Below, piece after piece: positions 1-8,199 of a stretch of DNA of 64,000 nucleotides (position 1 is the stretch's first letter; each line of letters starts with the position of its first letter). The DNA is from Thermoleophilia bacterium (GTDB taxonomy: Bacteria > Actinomycetota > Thermoleophilia > BMS3ABIN01), in contig JAGVMV010000040.1 of the NCBI GenBank assembly GCA_020053595.1, forward strand, positions 26,053 through 90,052, written 5' to 3'. The position numbers were made by a program, and so were the translations under genes. The notes under the pieces are model-generated. The model was given only the letters and a program-made list of their open reading frames with translations, searched no databases and was not told the origin of the DNA.

Positions 1-1
1 T

Positions 2-1099
2 ACCGGCCTCTACAACCAGCGTTATTTCTATTCCCGCCTGCGCGAGGAGATCGATCGGTCCACCCGAAACAAGAAGCCGTTATCGATCATTTTCTGCGAC
101 CTCGACCGCTTTAAGAGCTTTAACGATATGAACGGCCATGCCCTGGGCGATCAGGCTCTCAAAGAAGTATCCCGCATTATTACCGAATCCAAGCGCGCTA
201 TCGATATAGCTGCCCGCTACGGCGGCGAAGAGTTTGCAATCATCCTGCCTGATACTGACACCTCCGGCGCCCAGATCATTGCCCATCGCATACGGCGCCG
301 GGTTGCCGGGTTCGCCTTTAACGTCAAGTCGCGCCACGGATCACCGCTTACTACCAGCGTCGGGGTTGCAAGTATTCCCGGGGATGCCAATCACGCCATC
401 GACCTTGTCGACAAGGCTGACTGGTCCATGTATTACGGCAAACGGCAGGGTGGAAATCGTGTCACCCTCTTCCACGAAGAGTCTGGTGATTATGGCCGCA
501 CCCCCCTGGAAGAGCTGGTACGCGACGAGCTGCATCTGGCGGCAGTCCAGGCAATGGCCGCATCGGTGGACGAGCGGAACGTTCACGACCAGCGGCATGC
601 CGAGTCTGTTGCTCGACTCGCGTCAGTGATCGCGGCCGAGATGAAAATGGATGAAGACGACATCCACAGGATCAGGGTCGCGGGCCTGCTTCACGACATT
701 GGTCTTGTCACGGTGCCGGAAGAGATCATCAACAAACGGGATCATCTTAGTGCCGATGAGTGGCGAAGGATCAAGGAGCACCCCGAGGTCGGTGAAACCA
801 TTCTCAAGCACATTGCCAGCCTGGAAAGTTTTTTACCGATGGTGCGGCACCATCACGAGCACTACGACGGAGCCGGTTACCCGGACGGTCTGGCAAAAGA
901 AAAAATTCCACTCGGCGCGCGCATCCTGGCAGTTGCCGACGCTTTCCAGGCCATGATCAGTGATCGTCCATATCGCCGGGCGCTGACGACCGATCAGGCG
1001 CTGGCGGAATTGCAGATGAGCTCGGGGACCCAGTTTGATCCGGAAATCGTAGAAACGTTCATATCATTGTTCAGGAATCTTCAGGAAAAAGTATCCTAG
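2..1099 (+). CDS. GGDEF and HD-GYP cyclic-di-GMP protein, 5' end missing
   Basis: The gene runs in from before the window; 365 codons are visible. The first part is a diguanylate cyclase domain: the metal-binding FCDLDRFK segment is at visible residues 35-42 and an intact GGEEF active-site loop at residues 74-78. It is followed by an HD-GYP phosphodiesterase domain with HDIG near residue 231, the paired histidines of RHHHEHYDG, and GYP near residue 291. Such fusions make and/or degrade cyclic-di-GMP in the cytoplasm, usually under an N-terminal sensor that would lie outside this window. All key residues seen are intact, so both activities are possible; which one dominates cannot be read from sequence. 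It is convergent with the ABC transporter genes that follow. Confidence 0.93.
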   Translation, partial: TGLYNQRYFYSRLREEIDRSTRNKKPLSIIFCDLDRFKSFNDMNGHALGDQALKEVSRIITESKRAIDIAARYGGEEFAIILPDTDTSGAQIIAHRIRRRVAGFAFNVKSRHGSPLTTSVGVASIPGDANHAIDLVDKADWSMYYGKRQGGNRVTLFHEESGDYGRTPLEELVRDELHLAAVQAMAASVDERNVHDQRHAESVARLASVIAAEMKMDEDDIHRIRVAGLLHDIGLVTVPEEIINKRDHLSADEWRRIKEHPEVGETILKHIASLESFLPMVRHHHEHYDGAGYPDGLAKEKIPLGARILAVADAFQAMISDRPYRRALTTDQALAELQMSSGTQFDPEIVETFISLFRNLQEKVS

Positions 1100-1147
1100 G
1101 AGCCGGGTAATCGGTGCCGATTGGCTGAAGCTTCTGTCGCGCCGTCT

Positions 1148-1897
1148 TTACTCTCTTTCCCGCAAAGTCAGGCTCGCCGAAGCCAGCAGTACCACACCAA
1201 TGCCCACCAGGACGAAAAACGGCAACAGCTGGCCGAAGAAAGACCCTCCCTGCAGCACTACTCCCCTTAGTACTTCCACGGCGTAACGAAGCGGTATCAG
1301 GTAGCTGCACCATTGCAGGGCTGTGGGCAGGTCGTCAATGGGTATCGCTATACCGGAAATCAACGCCGAAGGCAGAACCACCATCGGGATGAATGGAATA
1401 ACCTGGCCCTCATTTCGGGCGAAGTTGGAGATAAAAACCCCCAATCCCACAGAGACAATGGCCAGCGCGAGTACCGTTAAAACAATGGCGGCGATGTCAG
1501 GGGTAAGGTTGATATCAAAAAGATAACCGGTGAGGACCAGGACGAGTGCCGTCTGCACCGCGGCGATAGTGGTGTAGCCGGCTATATAGCCGAGCACTAT
1601 CTCCCGGCGGCGGTAACCGTAGACGAACATGCGGGCAAGCGTTCCGGTCACCCGGTCCCTTACCAGAACGATTGTCGAGAGTATATAGGCCAGGAAGTGG
1701 ACGAGGTAAGCGGCGAAAAGGATAGAGTAATCGGAGATGCGCACGTTCAGCCGCGCCAGCCCGGGCAGAGACTCAAAGACGTATTTGATCAGCAGCATAA
1801 GCAGCAACGGTACGACCAGCGAAAGGACAAGGAAGCGACGGTCACGCAGGAACTGACGGTTGATGCGAATAGCGATCAGGTTGATATTGCGGATCAT
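1148..1897 (-). CDS. ABC-2 type transporter permease
   Basis: The 249-residue protein has the layout of an ABC-2 exporter membrane subunit: a short cytoplasmic N-terminus (RNINLIAIRINRQFLRDRR), then about six hydrophobic segments spread over residues 22-245. The stretch before the last segments (IPMVVLPSALISGIAIP, then the amphipathic LPTALQWCSYLIPLRYAVE) is typical of ABC-2 permeases. Its ATG overlaps the end of the upstream ATPase gene by 4 nt, so the two are translationally coupled and should form one exporter. The substrate is unknown; family members export drugs, polysaccharides or lipids. Confidence 0.9.
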   Translation of the reverse strand: MIRNINLIAIRINRQFLRDRRFLVLSLVVPLLLMLLIKYVFESLPGLARLNVRISDYSILFAAYLVHFLAYILSTIVLVRDRVTGTLARMFVYGYRRREIVLGYIAGYTTIAAVQTALVLVLTGYLFDINLTPDIAAIVLTVLALAIVSVGLGVFISNFARNEGQVIPFIPMVVLPSALISGIAIPIDDLPTALQWCSYLIPLRYAVEVLRGVVLQGGSFFGQLLPFFVLVGIGVVLLASASLTLRERE

Positions 1898-2778
1898 TTT
1901 GTTTGCCGTTCCTTCGCCTGAGGTTCACCAATGAGGTCGAGAATGACATCTTCCAGGCTTTGCCGTTTAAGGGAGATCCGCTTTACCTGTGAGCCCAGGC
2001 CATACTCCGCCAGCAACCGTGGCAACGCGCTCTCGTAATCAGCCACCTCTTCAACGCGTTGCCCGTCTTCCAGCTCCAGCGTCACCCGGGCTTTACCCCG
2101 GCCGCGAATGGTTCCGGGCGTCTCGTTGACGAGCATTTTGCCGCCCATGACCACAGCTATCCGGTCGCAACGCTGGGCTTCGTCCATCTGGTTGGTGCTG
2201 AGAAATATTGTGCGGCCCCGGTTCCGCAGTTCGGTGAAATGCTCCCAGAAATCCTTCCGGAGGGCCGGATCGACTCCAGCAGTGGGTTCGTCCAGGATCA
2301 GCAATTCCGGGTCATGCAGCAGGGCGCAGGCCAGAGAAATCCGCTGGCGCATGCCTCCGGAAAAAGTATAGAGAGGATCATCGCGGCGATTCCAGAGCTG
2401 CACGAACTCGAGCACTTCCCGCAGACGTTCCTGTAGGTCCGGCAGGTGGAAGCCGCCGCCGAAGAAACGCAGATTCTCCGCCGGGCTCAGGTCATCATAC
2501 AGGGAGGGCGTCTGGGGCATATAGCCCAGTCGCTTTCGGACTGCATAGCGGTCGTGACCAGCCTCGAGTCCGAACACCCGTATGTTGCCGCGGTCGGGCT
2601 TGAGGATACCGCAAATAGCCTTGATCAGCGTGGTCTTGCCCGAGCCGTTGGGACCCAAAAGGCCGAAGACCTGTGCCGGGGCTACCGTGAGGTTAGTGCC
2701 ATCGAGCGCCCGGATAGCGCCATAGCTTTTGTGAAGGTCTTCGATCTCAATGGTTTTTTCCAGGCTTTCCACCGTCAT
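1894..2778 (-). CDS. ABC transporter ATP-binding protein
   Basis: A 294-residue nucleotide-binding subunit with all ABC signatures: Walker A GPNGSGKTT near residues 42-50, signature FSGGMRQR near 140, Walker B LLILDEPTAGVDP near 160 and the switch-region LSTNQMDE near 195. The C-terminal 80 residues after the ATPase core (ending VILDLIGEPQAKERQTK) match the accessory tail common in DrrA/CcmA-like exporters. It is coupled to the permease by a 4-nt overlap. Function: ATP hydrolysis driving export through the adjacent membrane subunit at the cytoplasmic membrane. Confidence 0.93.
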   Translation of the reverse strand: MTVESLEKTIEIEDLHKSYGAIRALDGTNLTVAPAQVFGLLGPNGSGKTTLIKAICGILKPDRGNIRVFGLEAGHDRYAVRKRLGYMPQTPSLYDDLSPAENLRFFGGGFHLPDLQERLREVLEFVQLWNRRDDPLYTFSGGMRQRISLACALLHDPELLILDEPTAGVDPALRKDFWEHFTELRNRGRTIFLSTNQMDEAQRCDRIAVVMGGKMLVNETPGTIRGRGKARVTLELEDGQRVEEVADYESALPRLLAEYGLGSQVKRISLKRQSLEDVILDLIGEPQAKERQTK

Positions 2779-2830
2779 GGTTTTGACCCTGGCCTATCCA
2801 CTGGTTCCGGGAAGACGCCAGCCACGTAGC

Positions 2831-3097
2831 TCAGCTGCCGCTTTCGAACGATATCCCGAATTTTCGGGCGAATTCATCAGCCTTGAGATTTTCCCAATCC
2901 TGCTTCACCAGTTCAACCTCTTGCTGCTCGACCGAGTTCCCCAATTGATAGCGTGTGTGGAGATATTTGAGCACATTTCCATCCAGGTCAGAAACTTCAA
3001 CCACCTTGTCATTTCTGCCGGCGGGAAGGATCCTGATATGGAAGAGGTCGCGCGCCTGGCGCGAGTCGTTTGCATTGTTTCCGGAATCAGGGCTCAT
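2831..3097 (-). CDS. hypothetical 88-residue protein
   Basis: A small soluble, charged protein with no signal peptide, membrane segment or recognised domain. The middle reads as beta-strand-like sequence (KVVEVSDLDGNVLKYLHTRYQLG) followed by an acidic helix. It starts 6 nt after the stop of the CCA-adding enzyme on the same strand, so it is probably co-transcribed with it. I do not recognise the family; its role is unknown. Confidence 0.6.
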   Translation of the reverse strand: MSPDSGNNANDSRQARDLFHIRILPAGRNDKVVEVSDLDGNVLKYLHTRYQLGNSVEQQEVELVKQDWENLKADEFARKFGISFESGS

Positions 3098-3103
3098 GGG
3101 AGA

Positions 3104-4540
3104 TTATTCTACGCCGCCGCCGGCCGGGCGGGAGCTGTTTTCGCTGTTCCGTGATACCAGTTTACGCGCCAGGGTCAATGCCTGCTCGCGACTTACGATG
3201 TTGCCGAGCTCCCGCTCATTCTGAATCTGATCCAATAGTTCGCCGACCGTGGGGCCGGGACCGATTCCCAGATCCCGCATGAGCTCATTGCCGGAAACAA
3301 GCGCCGGCAGCGGCTGGGTTTCTTCCCGGGTGAAAGCCTGCTCCATCAGGCTGCGGGCGAGGCCCAGGTGGTGATCGATATCCTTTTCGCTGACCCTTAC
3401 ACCGCGTACCGCCTGCCGGTCGGAAACCGAGAGCAGGATGGCTTCGATGGACCAGGGCTCAGTGGCCTTGAGGTAGCGAAGGCGGGCCCGGTCGCTGGGA
3501 ATTTCTTCCTGCAGCAGACCCTCGAAACGCATGTGTCGGCGCACCAGGTGCGTTACGGCCTTTCTGGCTTCGTTGCTGACCTTGAAGCGGGTCAGGATAT
3601 CATCAGCCAGATCAGCGCCGAGACGGTCGTGCTCGAAAAAGCGCACCTGCCCGTCTTCGTCGATGAAGCGGCAGTGAGGTTTGGCGATGTCGTGGAAAAG
3701 GGCGGCGAGGATGAGGACAAGACGGCAATCAGCGTCGCCGGCGATTCCCCGATTGATCCGTTTACTTATCGCATGGCCTCGGCCGGGGAAGAAAAACTCT
3801 GGATCGTCGAGTTCGTTTTCGAGCGCCTCAACGGAAACCAGCACATGATTAAAGACATCCAGGTGGTGGTATTCGTTCTGGGTAACGCCCTTGAGTGCGG
3901 TTAGTTCGGGCAGAAGGACTTCCAGCAGGCCGAGCTCATCCAGACGCGCCACGGATGCCGAAACGCCCGGCGCTGCCAGTATCCGCGAGAGCTCCAGGAA
4001 GATGCGCTCCGCAGCAGGGTTGGAAGCCAGCGTCGCTCTGGAGGAGATCAGCCGTGCCAGGGACGGACCGATCACCAGCTTGTGGGTCTTTTCCAGTCGG
4101 GGGGCACGGAGCAGGCGTAGCGGATCGTTGTCAAAGATGGAATCATTTACCGGCACCAACTCCCGACCGGCCAGGTGGGCGCCGCCGCCGAAGGGGTCGA
4201 TGACCCTTTTCCCTCCGGGGAGTTCCACCGCCATGGCGTTCACGGTGAAGTCCCGCTCCCCCAGGTCTTCGACGATGTGCCCGCCACGCAGGGCGGCGAA
4301 ATCGTAGTTGACGAGGCCGTCGGCGCTGATGGCGCGGCAGGTCATGAATTCCCCGGACATTATGAAAAAGCTGCCGCCGATCGAATCAGCGAACTTCATG
4401 GCCAAAGGTTCCGGAGGTCCGGGCGTCACCAGGTCGATGTCGTAGGGATCCCGGCCCAGCATCAGATCACGCACCGTACCACCCGCCAGCCAGGCGTTCT
4501 GGCCGGCAGCCGCCAGAAAATCGATGACGGTGGTGAGCAC
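3104..4540 (-). CDS. cca: CCA-adding enzyme / tRNA nucleotidyltransferase
   Basis: A 478-residue class II nucleotidyltransferase. The N-terminal head carries GGTVRD near residues 20-25 and the catalytic DID near 34-36 (DPYDIDLV), followed by the ERDFTVNAMAV motif and the neck. The C-terminal half contains an HD phosphohydrolase motif (ALFHDIAKPH, with later EHD), a common fusion in bacterial CCA enzymes. It adds or repairs the 3' CCA of tRNAs in the cytoplasm. A poly(A)-polymerase relative is possible, but the domain order and length fit CCA addition. The chosen GTG start has a GGAAA box a few bases upstream; a slightly longer protein starting further upstream cannot be excluded. The gene follows alr by 20 nt. 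Confidence 0.9.
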   Translation of the reverse strand: MLTTVIDFLAAAGQNAWLAGGTVRDLMLGRDPYDIDLVTPGPPEPLAMKFADSIGGSFFIMSGEFMTCRAISADGLVNYDFAALRGGHIVEDLGERDFTVNAMAVELPGGKRVIDPFGGGAHLAGRELVPVNDSIFDNDPLRLLRAPRLEKTHKLVIGPSLARLISSRATLASNPAAERIFLELSRILAAPGVSASVARLDELGLLEVLLPELTALKGVTQNEYHHLDVFNHVLVSVEALENELDDPEFFFPGRGHAISKRINRGIAGDADCRLVLILAALFHDIAKPHCRFIDEDGQVRFFEHDRLGADLADDILTRFKVSNEARKAVTHLVRRHMRFEGLLQEEIPSDRARLRYLKATEPWSIEAILLSVSDRQAVRGVRVSEKDIDHHLGLARSLMEQAFTREETQPLPALVSGNELMRDLGIGPGPTVGELLDQIQNERELGNIVSREQALTLARKLVSRNSENSSRPAGGGVE

Positions 4541-4560
4541 CGGTGTTTCCAGGTCGATAT

Positions 4561-5670
4561 CTATCCCGTGTACCTTCTTTCCACCCGGGGGGATAAGTTG
4601 CAGGTGACTTCGTAGTTGATGGTGTCAAGCAGGCTCGCCATCTCCTCGACAGTGATGGACTCGTCGCCCTGCCTGCCGATCAGCACGACCTCTTCGCCGC
4701 CGCGCAGATTGTGAGCGGGGCCCAGGTCGACGGTGATCTGGTCCATGGAAACCCGGCCGACGACGGGATACGAGCGGCCGCCGGCCAGCACGCGGCCCCG
4801 GTTGGAGAGGCGCCGGCTGAAACCGTCACCGTATCCGATCGGGATGATGCCGATACTGGTGCGCCGGGGAGCCGTCCAGGTGCAGCCGTAGCCGACACTG
4901 TCACCCTCGGCGAGCTCCTTGATGTCAGCCAGGTAGGAAGTCAGGGAGAGTGCCGGCTTCAGACCATCGGCGGTGGCATCGGTCTGGAAGGGTGAAAGGC
5001 CGTAGATGGCGATGCCACAACGCACCAGGTTGAAATGTGACTCAGGAAAGCGAATAGTAGCGGCGCTGTTGGCGGCGTGGAAGATTGGTGTATAGCCGGT
5101 GGTGAGAACCGTTTGCGCCACGTCCTCAAAACTGTGGAGCTGGAAACGGAAGAAATCGTCATCTTCCTCGTCGGCGGTGGCGAAGTGGGTCATCACCCCG
5201 GCAAGCTCCACTTCGGGGGCCGGTTCGACCAGGTCGAGGAATTCCACCAGCTGGCGAGGGTAAAGCCCCAGCCGCCGCATGCCGGTATCCACTTTGATGT
5301 GGCAACGCAGCTGCTCGTTCTTCCCGTGGGCGACTTTCATCAGGGTTCTGAGAAAGGGAAGGGTCCAGATGAGCACTTCAGCCCTGGCGGCGATGGCCTC
5401 GCTGATCTCGTCTCCGGCCAGTGGCCCCAGCACGATCACGGGGCAGGTGAAGCCCGCCTCCCGGAGCCGTGCGGCTTCGCCGACGGTGGCGACTCCCAGT
5501 ATTGTCGCGCCCGCTTCCAGGCTGGCCCGGGCTACCGGCTCTTCGCCATGACCGTAACCATTGGCCTTGACTACCGCCATCAGGTTGCAGCCGCGCGTCA
5601 GACGCTGGCGGAGCGCCCCCACATTGTGCCGCACGCATTCGAGATCGACTGTTGCCAGCGCGCGGGACAA
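4561..5670 (-). CDS. alr: alanine racemase
   Basis: A 369-residue PLP enzyme converting L- to D-alanine for peptidoglycan. The PLP lysine is K35 in AVVKANGYGHG. The C-terminal domain has the catalytic-tyrosine segment SVGYGCTW, then IPIGYGDGFSRR and VGRVSMDQITVDLG, all diagnostic. The start is TTG with AAAGG upstream, located inside the end of the preceding CBS gene (3-nt gap between stop and start), so the two are coupled. Position among glmM, glmS, acpS and nnr is the usual actinobacterial cell-wall arrangement. Confidence 0.96.
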   Translation of the reverse strand: MSRALATVDLECVRHNVGALRQRLTRGCNLMAVVKANGYGHGEEPVARASLEAGATILGVATVGEAARLREAGFTCPVIVLGPLAGDEISEAIAARAEVLIWTLPFLRTLMKVAHGKNEQLRCHIKVDTGMRRLGLYPRQLVEFLDLVEPAPEVELAGVMTHFATADEEDDDFFRFQLHSFEDVAQTVLTTGYTPIFHAANSAATIRFPESHFNLVRCGIAIYGLSPFQTDATADGLKPALSLTSYLADIKELAEGDSVGYGCTWTAPRRTSIGIIPIGYGDGFSRRLSNRGRVLAGGRSYPVVGRVSMDQITVDLGPAHNLRGGEEVVLIGRQGDESITVEEMASLLDTINYEVTCNLSPRVERRYTG

Positions 5671-5673
5671 GGA

Positions 5674-6132
5674 TCAGCCTTTGGCCATAGCCCGCACCAC
5701 GTCGGCGCGGGTGATGATCCCGACGAGAATATCGCCATCCAGCACCGGCAACCGGTTTACCTTCCTGTCGGTCAGGAGGGTGGCGATTTCGTGGAGCGGC
5801 GCCTCTTTTTGCACCGTGATCACCTCGGTGGTCATGATTTCCCTCACCGAAGAGGCGGCGGCTTTTTCCAGCCTCTCCTCATACTTCTTGATGCTTTCCA
5901 GGTAGATGATGTTGCCCAGCAGCTCTATGTAATGGGGAAAATGGATGTCGGCGTCCTGGGAAACCAGGTCGCCCTCGGAGACGATACCCACTACACGGTT
6001 CTGGTTGTCGATCACCGGTGCGCCGCTGATCTTTTTCTTCGCCAGCAGCGCGGCCAGCTCCTGAACCGAGTCGTCTTCCTTCACGGTAAATACCGGAGAC
6101 CTCATGATGTCGGCAGCGGTCAGATCGTTCAA
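5674..6132 (-). CDS. two-CBS-domain protein
   Basis: A 152-residue protein made of two CBS motifs and nothing else: residues 1-60 (IMRSPVFTVKEDDSVQELAALL, ending VVGIVSEGDL) and 92-150 (IMTTEVITVQKEAPLHEIATLL, ending LVGIITRADVV). A pair of CBS motifs forms a Bateman module that binds adenosyl nucleotides and regulates a partner. It sits between nnr and alr with almost no spacing, so it may respond to the nucleotide state in this operon, but that is inference. Stand-alone CBS proteins have no catalytic activity. Confidence 0.88.
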   Translation of the reverse strand: MNDLTAADIMRSPVFTVKEDDSVQELAALLAKKKISGAPVIDNQNRVVGIVSEGDLVSQDADIHFPHYIELLGNIIYLESIKKYEERLEKAAASSVREIMTTEVITVQKEAPLHEIATLLTDRKVNRLPVLDGDILVGIITRADVVRAMAKG

Positions 6133-6156
6133 AGCGGTCCTTCCTTTCGGGGCCTG

Positions 6157-7752
6157 TTAATCTTCTTCCTGCAGGCTGGCCAATGCCAGCGGCAGATAGT
6201 TTATCAGGTCTGAAGCTATGAGGTTGTCTTCGCCGGTCTTTTCGGTGGCCAGGTCGGCGGACAGCCCGTGGATGAACGCGCCGGCCGCGGCGGCGTCGAA
6301 AGCTCGCAGTCCCTTGGCCAGCAGGGTGGCGATGATGCCGGTGAGCACATCGCCGGCTCCCGCCGTGGCCAGCCCCGGATTACCGGAGGGGTTCAGAACG
6401 GTCTCCCGGCCGTTGGTGATGATAGTGGAGGATCCTTTGAGCACAACGATGGCGCCCGATTTTTTCGCCGCCATCTTTGCCATGGCCAGGCGGTGGGTTT
6501 TCACTTCCGCGGAATCCACTTCAAGCAAGCGGGCGAGCTCCCCCGCGTGGGGGGTGAGCACGGTTGGCGCCTGGCGGCGCCTCAGGGCCGAAAGTTTGCC
6601 GGACATGGCAAAGAGGCCGTCGGCGTCCAGGACAATCGGCAGGGTTGACCTGGCGATGAATTTTTCAACCAGCGCGATGCTTTCGTGATCGCGGCCGAGG
6701 CCGGGTCCCAGTGCGACACAGTCGAATCCGTCAGCGGCGGCAAGCAGCCGCTCCAGCGCCTTTTCCGCCAGGTGGCCTGAACCGGTGTCGGCCAGGGGAA
6801 GCGTCATCACCTCGAGCAGCTTCTGTTCGAATATCGGGTTGAGGCTGGAGGGTACAGCCGCCGTGACCACGCCGGCACCGGTGCGAAGGGCCGCTTCCGA
6901 GGCCAGGCAGGCGGCGCCGGTAAGCCCGGTGGAGCCTCCGGCGACCATCACGCGGCCGACGCTGAACTTGTTGTCGTAATCCATCTTGGGTGGCACCAGC
7001 AAAGCCGTTTCGCCGCCGTCCGCGAGGAAATGGTCCGCGTCGGCGGAGAGTTCCTGGGGGATGCCGATGTCGGCGAGGATGAGGTCGCCGGTCAGGAAGC
7101 TTCCCGGCGCCACGAAATGGCCGACCTTGGGAGCGTGGAAGGTGACGGTGGCGTCGGCGGCAAGGCTCCTGGTGCCAGCCTCGCCGGTAGAGGCGTCCAC
7201 GCCGGAGGCGATATCGACAGCCAGAACGGGAGCGCCGCCGCGGGCTGCCGCCTTGGCGGCTGTTGCGATGAACTCGGCTTCCTTGCCCCGGGGCTCTCCG
7301 GAAAAGCCGGTACCGAAGATGGCGTCGATGAGGATGCAATCGGTGGAGAGTGCCCGGGTCAGCACGGCGGCCGAGGGCGAATGATCGACCTCGATGCCCA
7401 GTTTCCCCAGGATCTTCAGGTTGACCAGAGCCTCGCTTTTGTACTCTTTCGCGGCAGCGGTGGTGAAGACCCGCACGCCGGCTCCGGACTGCCATAGATG
7501 CCGGGCAATGACGAAACCATCGCCGCCGTTATTGCCCTTGCCCGCCAGCACCACGAAATAGTGGTGTTCGCAATAATGCTCGAGCAGGTGCTCGGCGACG
7601 GCCAGGCCGGCCCGCTCCATCAGGACGACGCCGGGGATGCCGGCGCCCTTGATGGCCGCGGCATCGGTGCGGCGCATCTGGGCGGCGGTATAGACCGGCA
7701 GCCCGTAAATGGTTTCGGAATCGTGATGACCGGAATCTCGTTGCTCAGCCAT
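6157..7752 (-). CDS. nnr: bifunctional NAD(P)HX epimerase / ADP-dependent dehydratase
   Basis: A 531-residue fusion of two repair enzymes for hydrated NADH/NADPH. Residues about 18-230 are the YjeF-N epimerase (GKGNNGGDGFVIARHL, DAIFGTGFSGEPRG). Residues about 240-525 are the ribokinase-like dehydratase (VMVAGGSTGLTGAACLAS, LGPGLGRDHES, TPHAGELARLL, and the ADP/substrate motif NPSGNPGLATAGAGDVLTG). Length and domain order match the usual actinobacterial Nnr. The ATG is preceded by GGAGG with a short 4-nt gap. The adjacent acpS and alr support the assignment. Confidence 0.95.
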   Translation of the reverse strand: MAEQRDSGHHDSETIYGLPVYTAAQMRRTDAAAIKGAGIPGVVLMERAGLAVAEHLLEHYCEHHYFVVLAGKGNNGGDGFVIARHLWQSGAGVRVFTTAAAKEYKSEALVNLKILGKLGIEVDHSPSAAVLTRALSTDCILIDAIFGTGFSGEPRGKEAEFIATAAKAAARGGAPVLAVDIASGVDASTGEAGTRSLAADATVTFHAPKVGHFVAPGSFLTGDLILADIGIPQELSADADHFLADGGETALLVPPKMDYDNKFSVGRVMVAGGSTGLTGAACLASEAALRTGAGVVTAAVPSSLNPIFEQKLLEVMTLPLADTGSGHLAEKALERLLAAADGFDCVALGPGLGRDHESIALVEKFIARSTLPIVLDADGLFAMSGKLSALRRRQAPTVLTPHAGELARLLEVDSAEVKTHRLAMAKMAAKKSGAIVVLKGSSTIITNGRETVLNPSGNPGLATAGAGDVLTGIIATLLAKGLRAFDAAAAGAFIHGLSADLATEKTGEDNLIASDLINYLPLALASLQEED

Positions 7753-7832
7753 GAGCCTCCCCGTGTTCGATATTTAATGGCGCCGGATTAAATCAAACCG
7801 GCTGGCCGGCGCCCGGGTTCGATGCTGGTCGG

Positions 7833-8195
7833 TCAGGGATACAGCCTGCGCGCTACCGCCACAGCGACCGAAACCGCGCCGCAGTGGCTTATGGAAAGAG
7901 CAAGCTCATCGGCGCCCAACTCGTTTGCCGCAGTCCGGGTGGCGCCGGTCATGCACACGCCGGGCTTGCCGCCCGAGCCGATCTCGATCTCGCGCCAGGA
8001 GCGGACTCCCGTGCCCAGCGCCTTGCCGACCGCCTCCTTGGCGGCGAACCGCGCCGCGAAATGCTGCGCCGGGTTTGGTCTTGAAAGACAGTATTCCCGT
8101 TCGGACGCGGTAAAAACACGCTCGGCCAGTAGCGGCCGTCTTTCAAGGGCCTGTGCGAAGCGCTCGTTCTCGATTATGTCGATGCCAATCAACAA
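7833..8195 (-). CDS. acpS: holo-[acyl-carrier-protein] synthase
   Basis: A 120-residue 4'-phosphopantetheinyl transferase that activates acyl carrier protein for fatty acid synthesis. The Mg-binding aspartate is in the N-terminal IGIDIIENERF segment and the second motif is FAAKEAVGKALG, with FTASEREYC between them, the standard AcpS pattern. It begins with TTG 4 nt after the glmS stop codon, so it is translated from the glmS message. No residues are missing. Confidence 0.94.
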   Translation of the reverse strand: MLIGIDIIENERFAQALERRPLLAERVFTASEREYCLSRPNPAQHFAARFAAKEAVGKALGTGVRSWREIEIGSGGKPGVCMTGATRTAANELGADELALSISHCGAVSVAVAVARRLYP

Positions 8196-8199
8196 GAAT

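Noticed and set aside
1109..1122. AATCGG-TG-CCGATT palindrome after the GGDEF/HD-GYP gene
   Set aside because: A loop of only two bases and no U-run; not a credible terminator.
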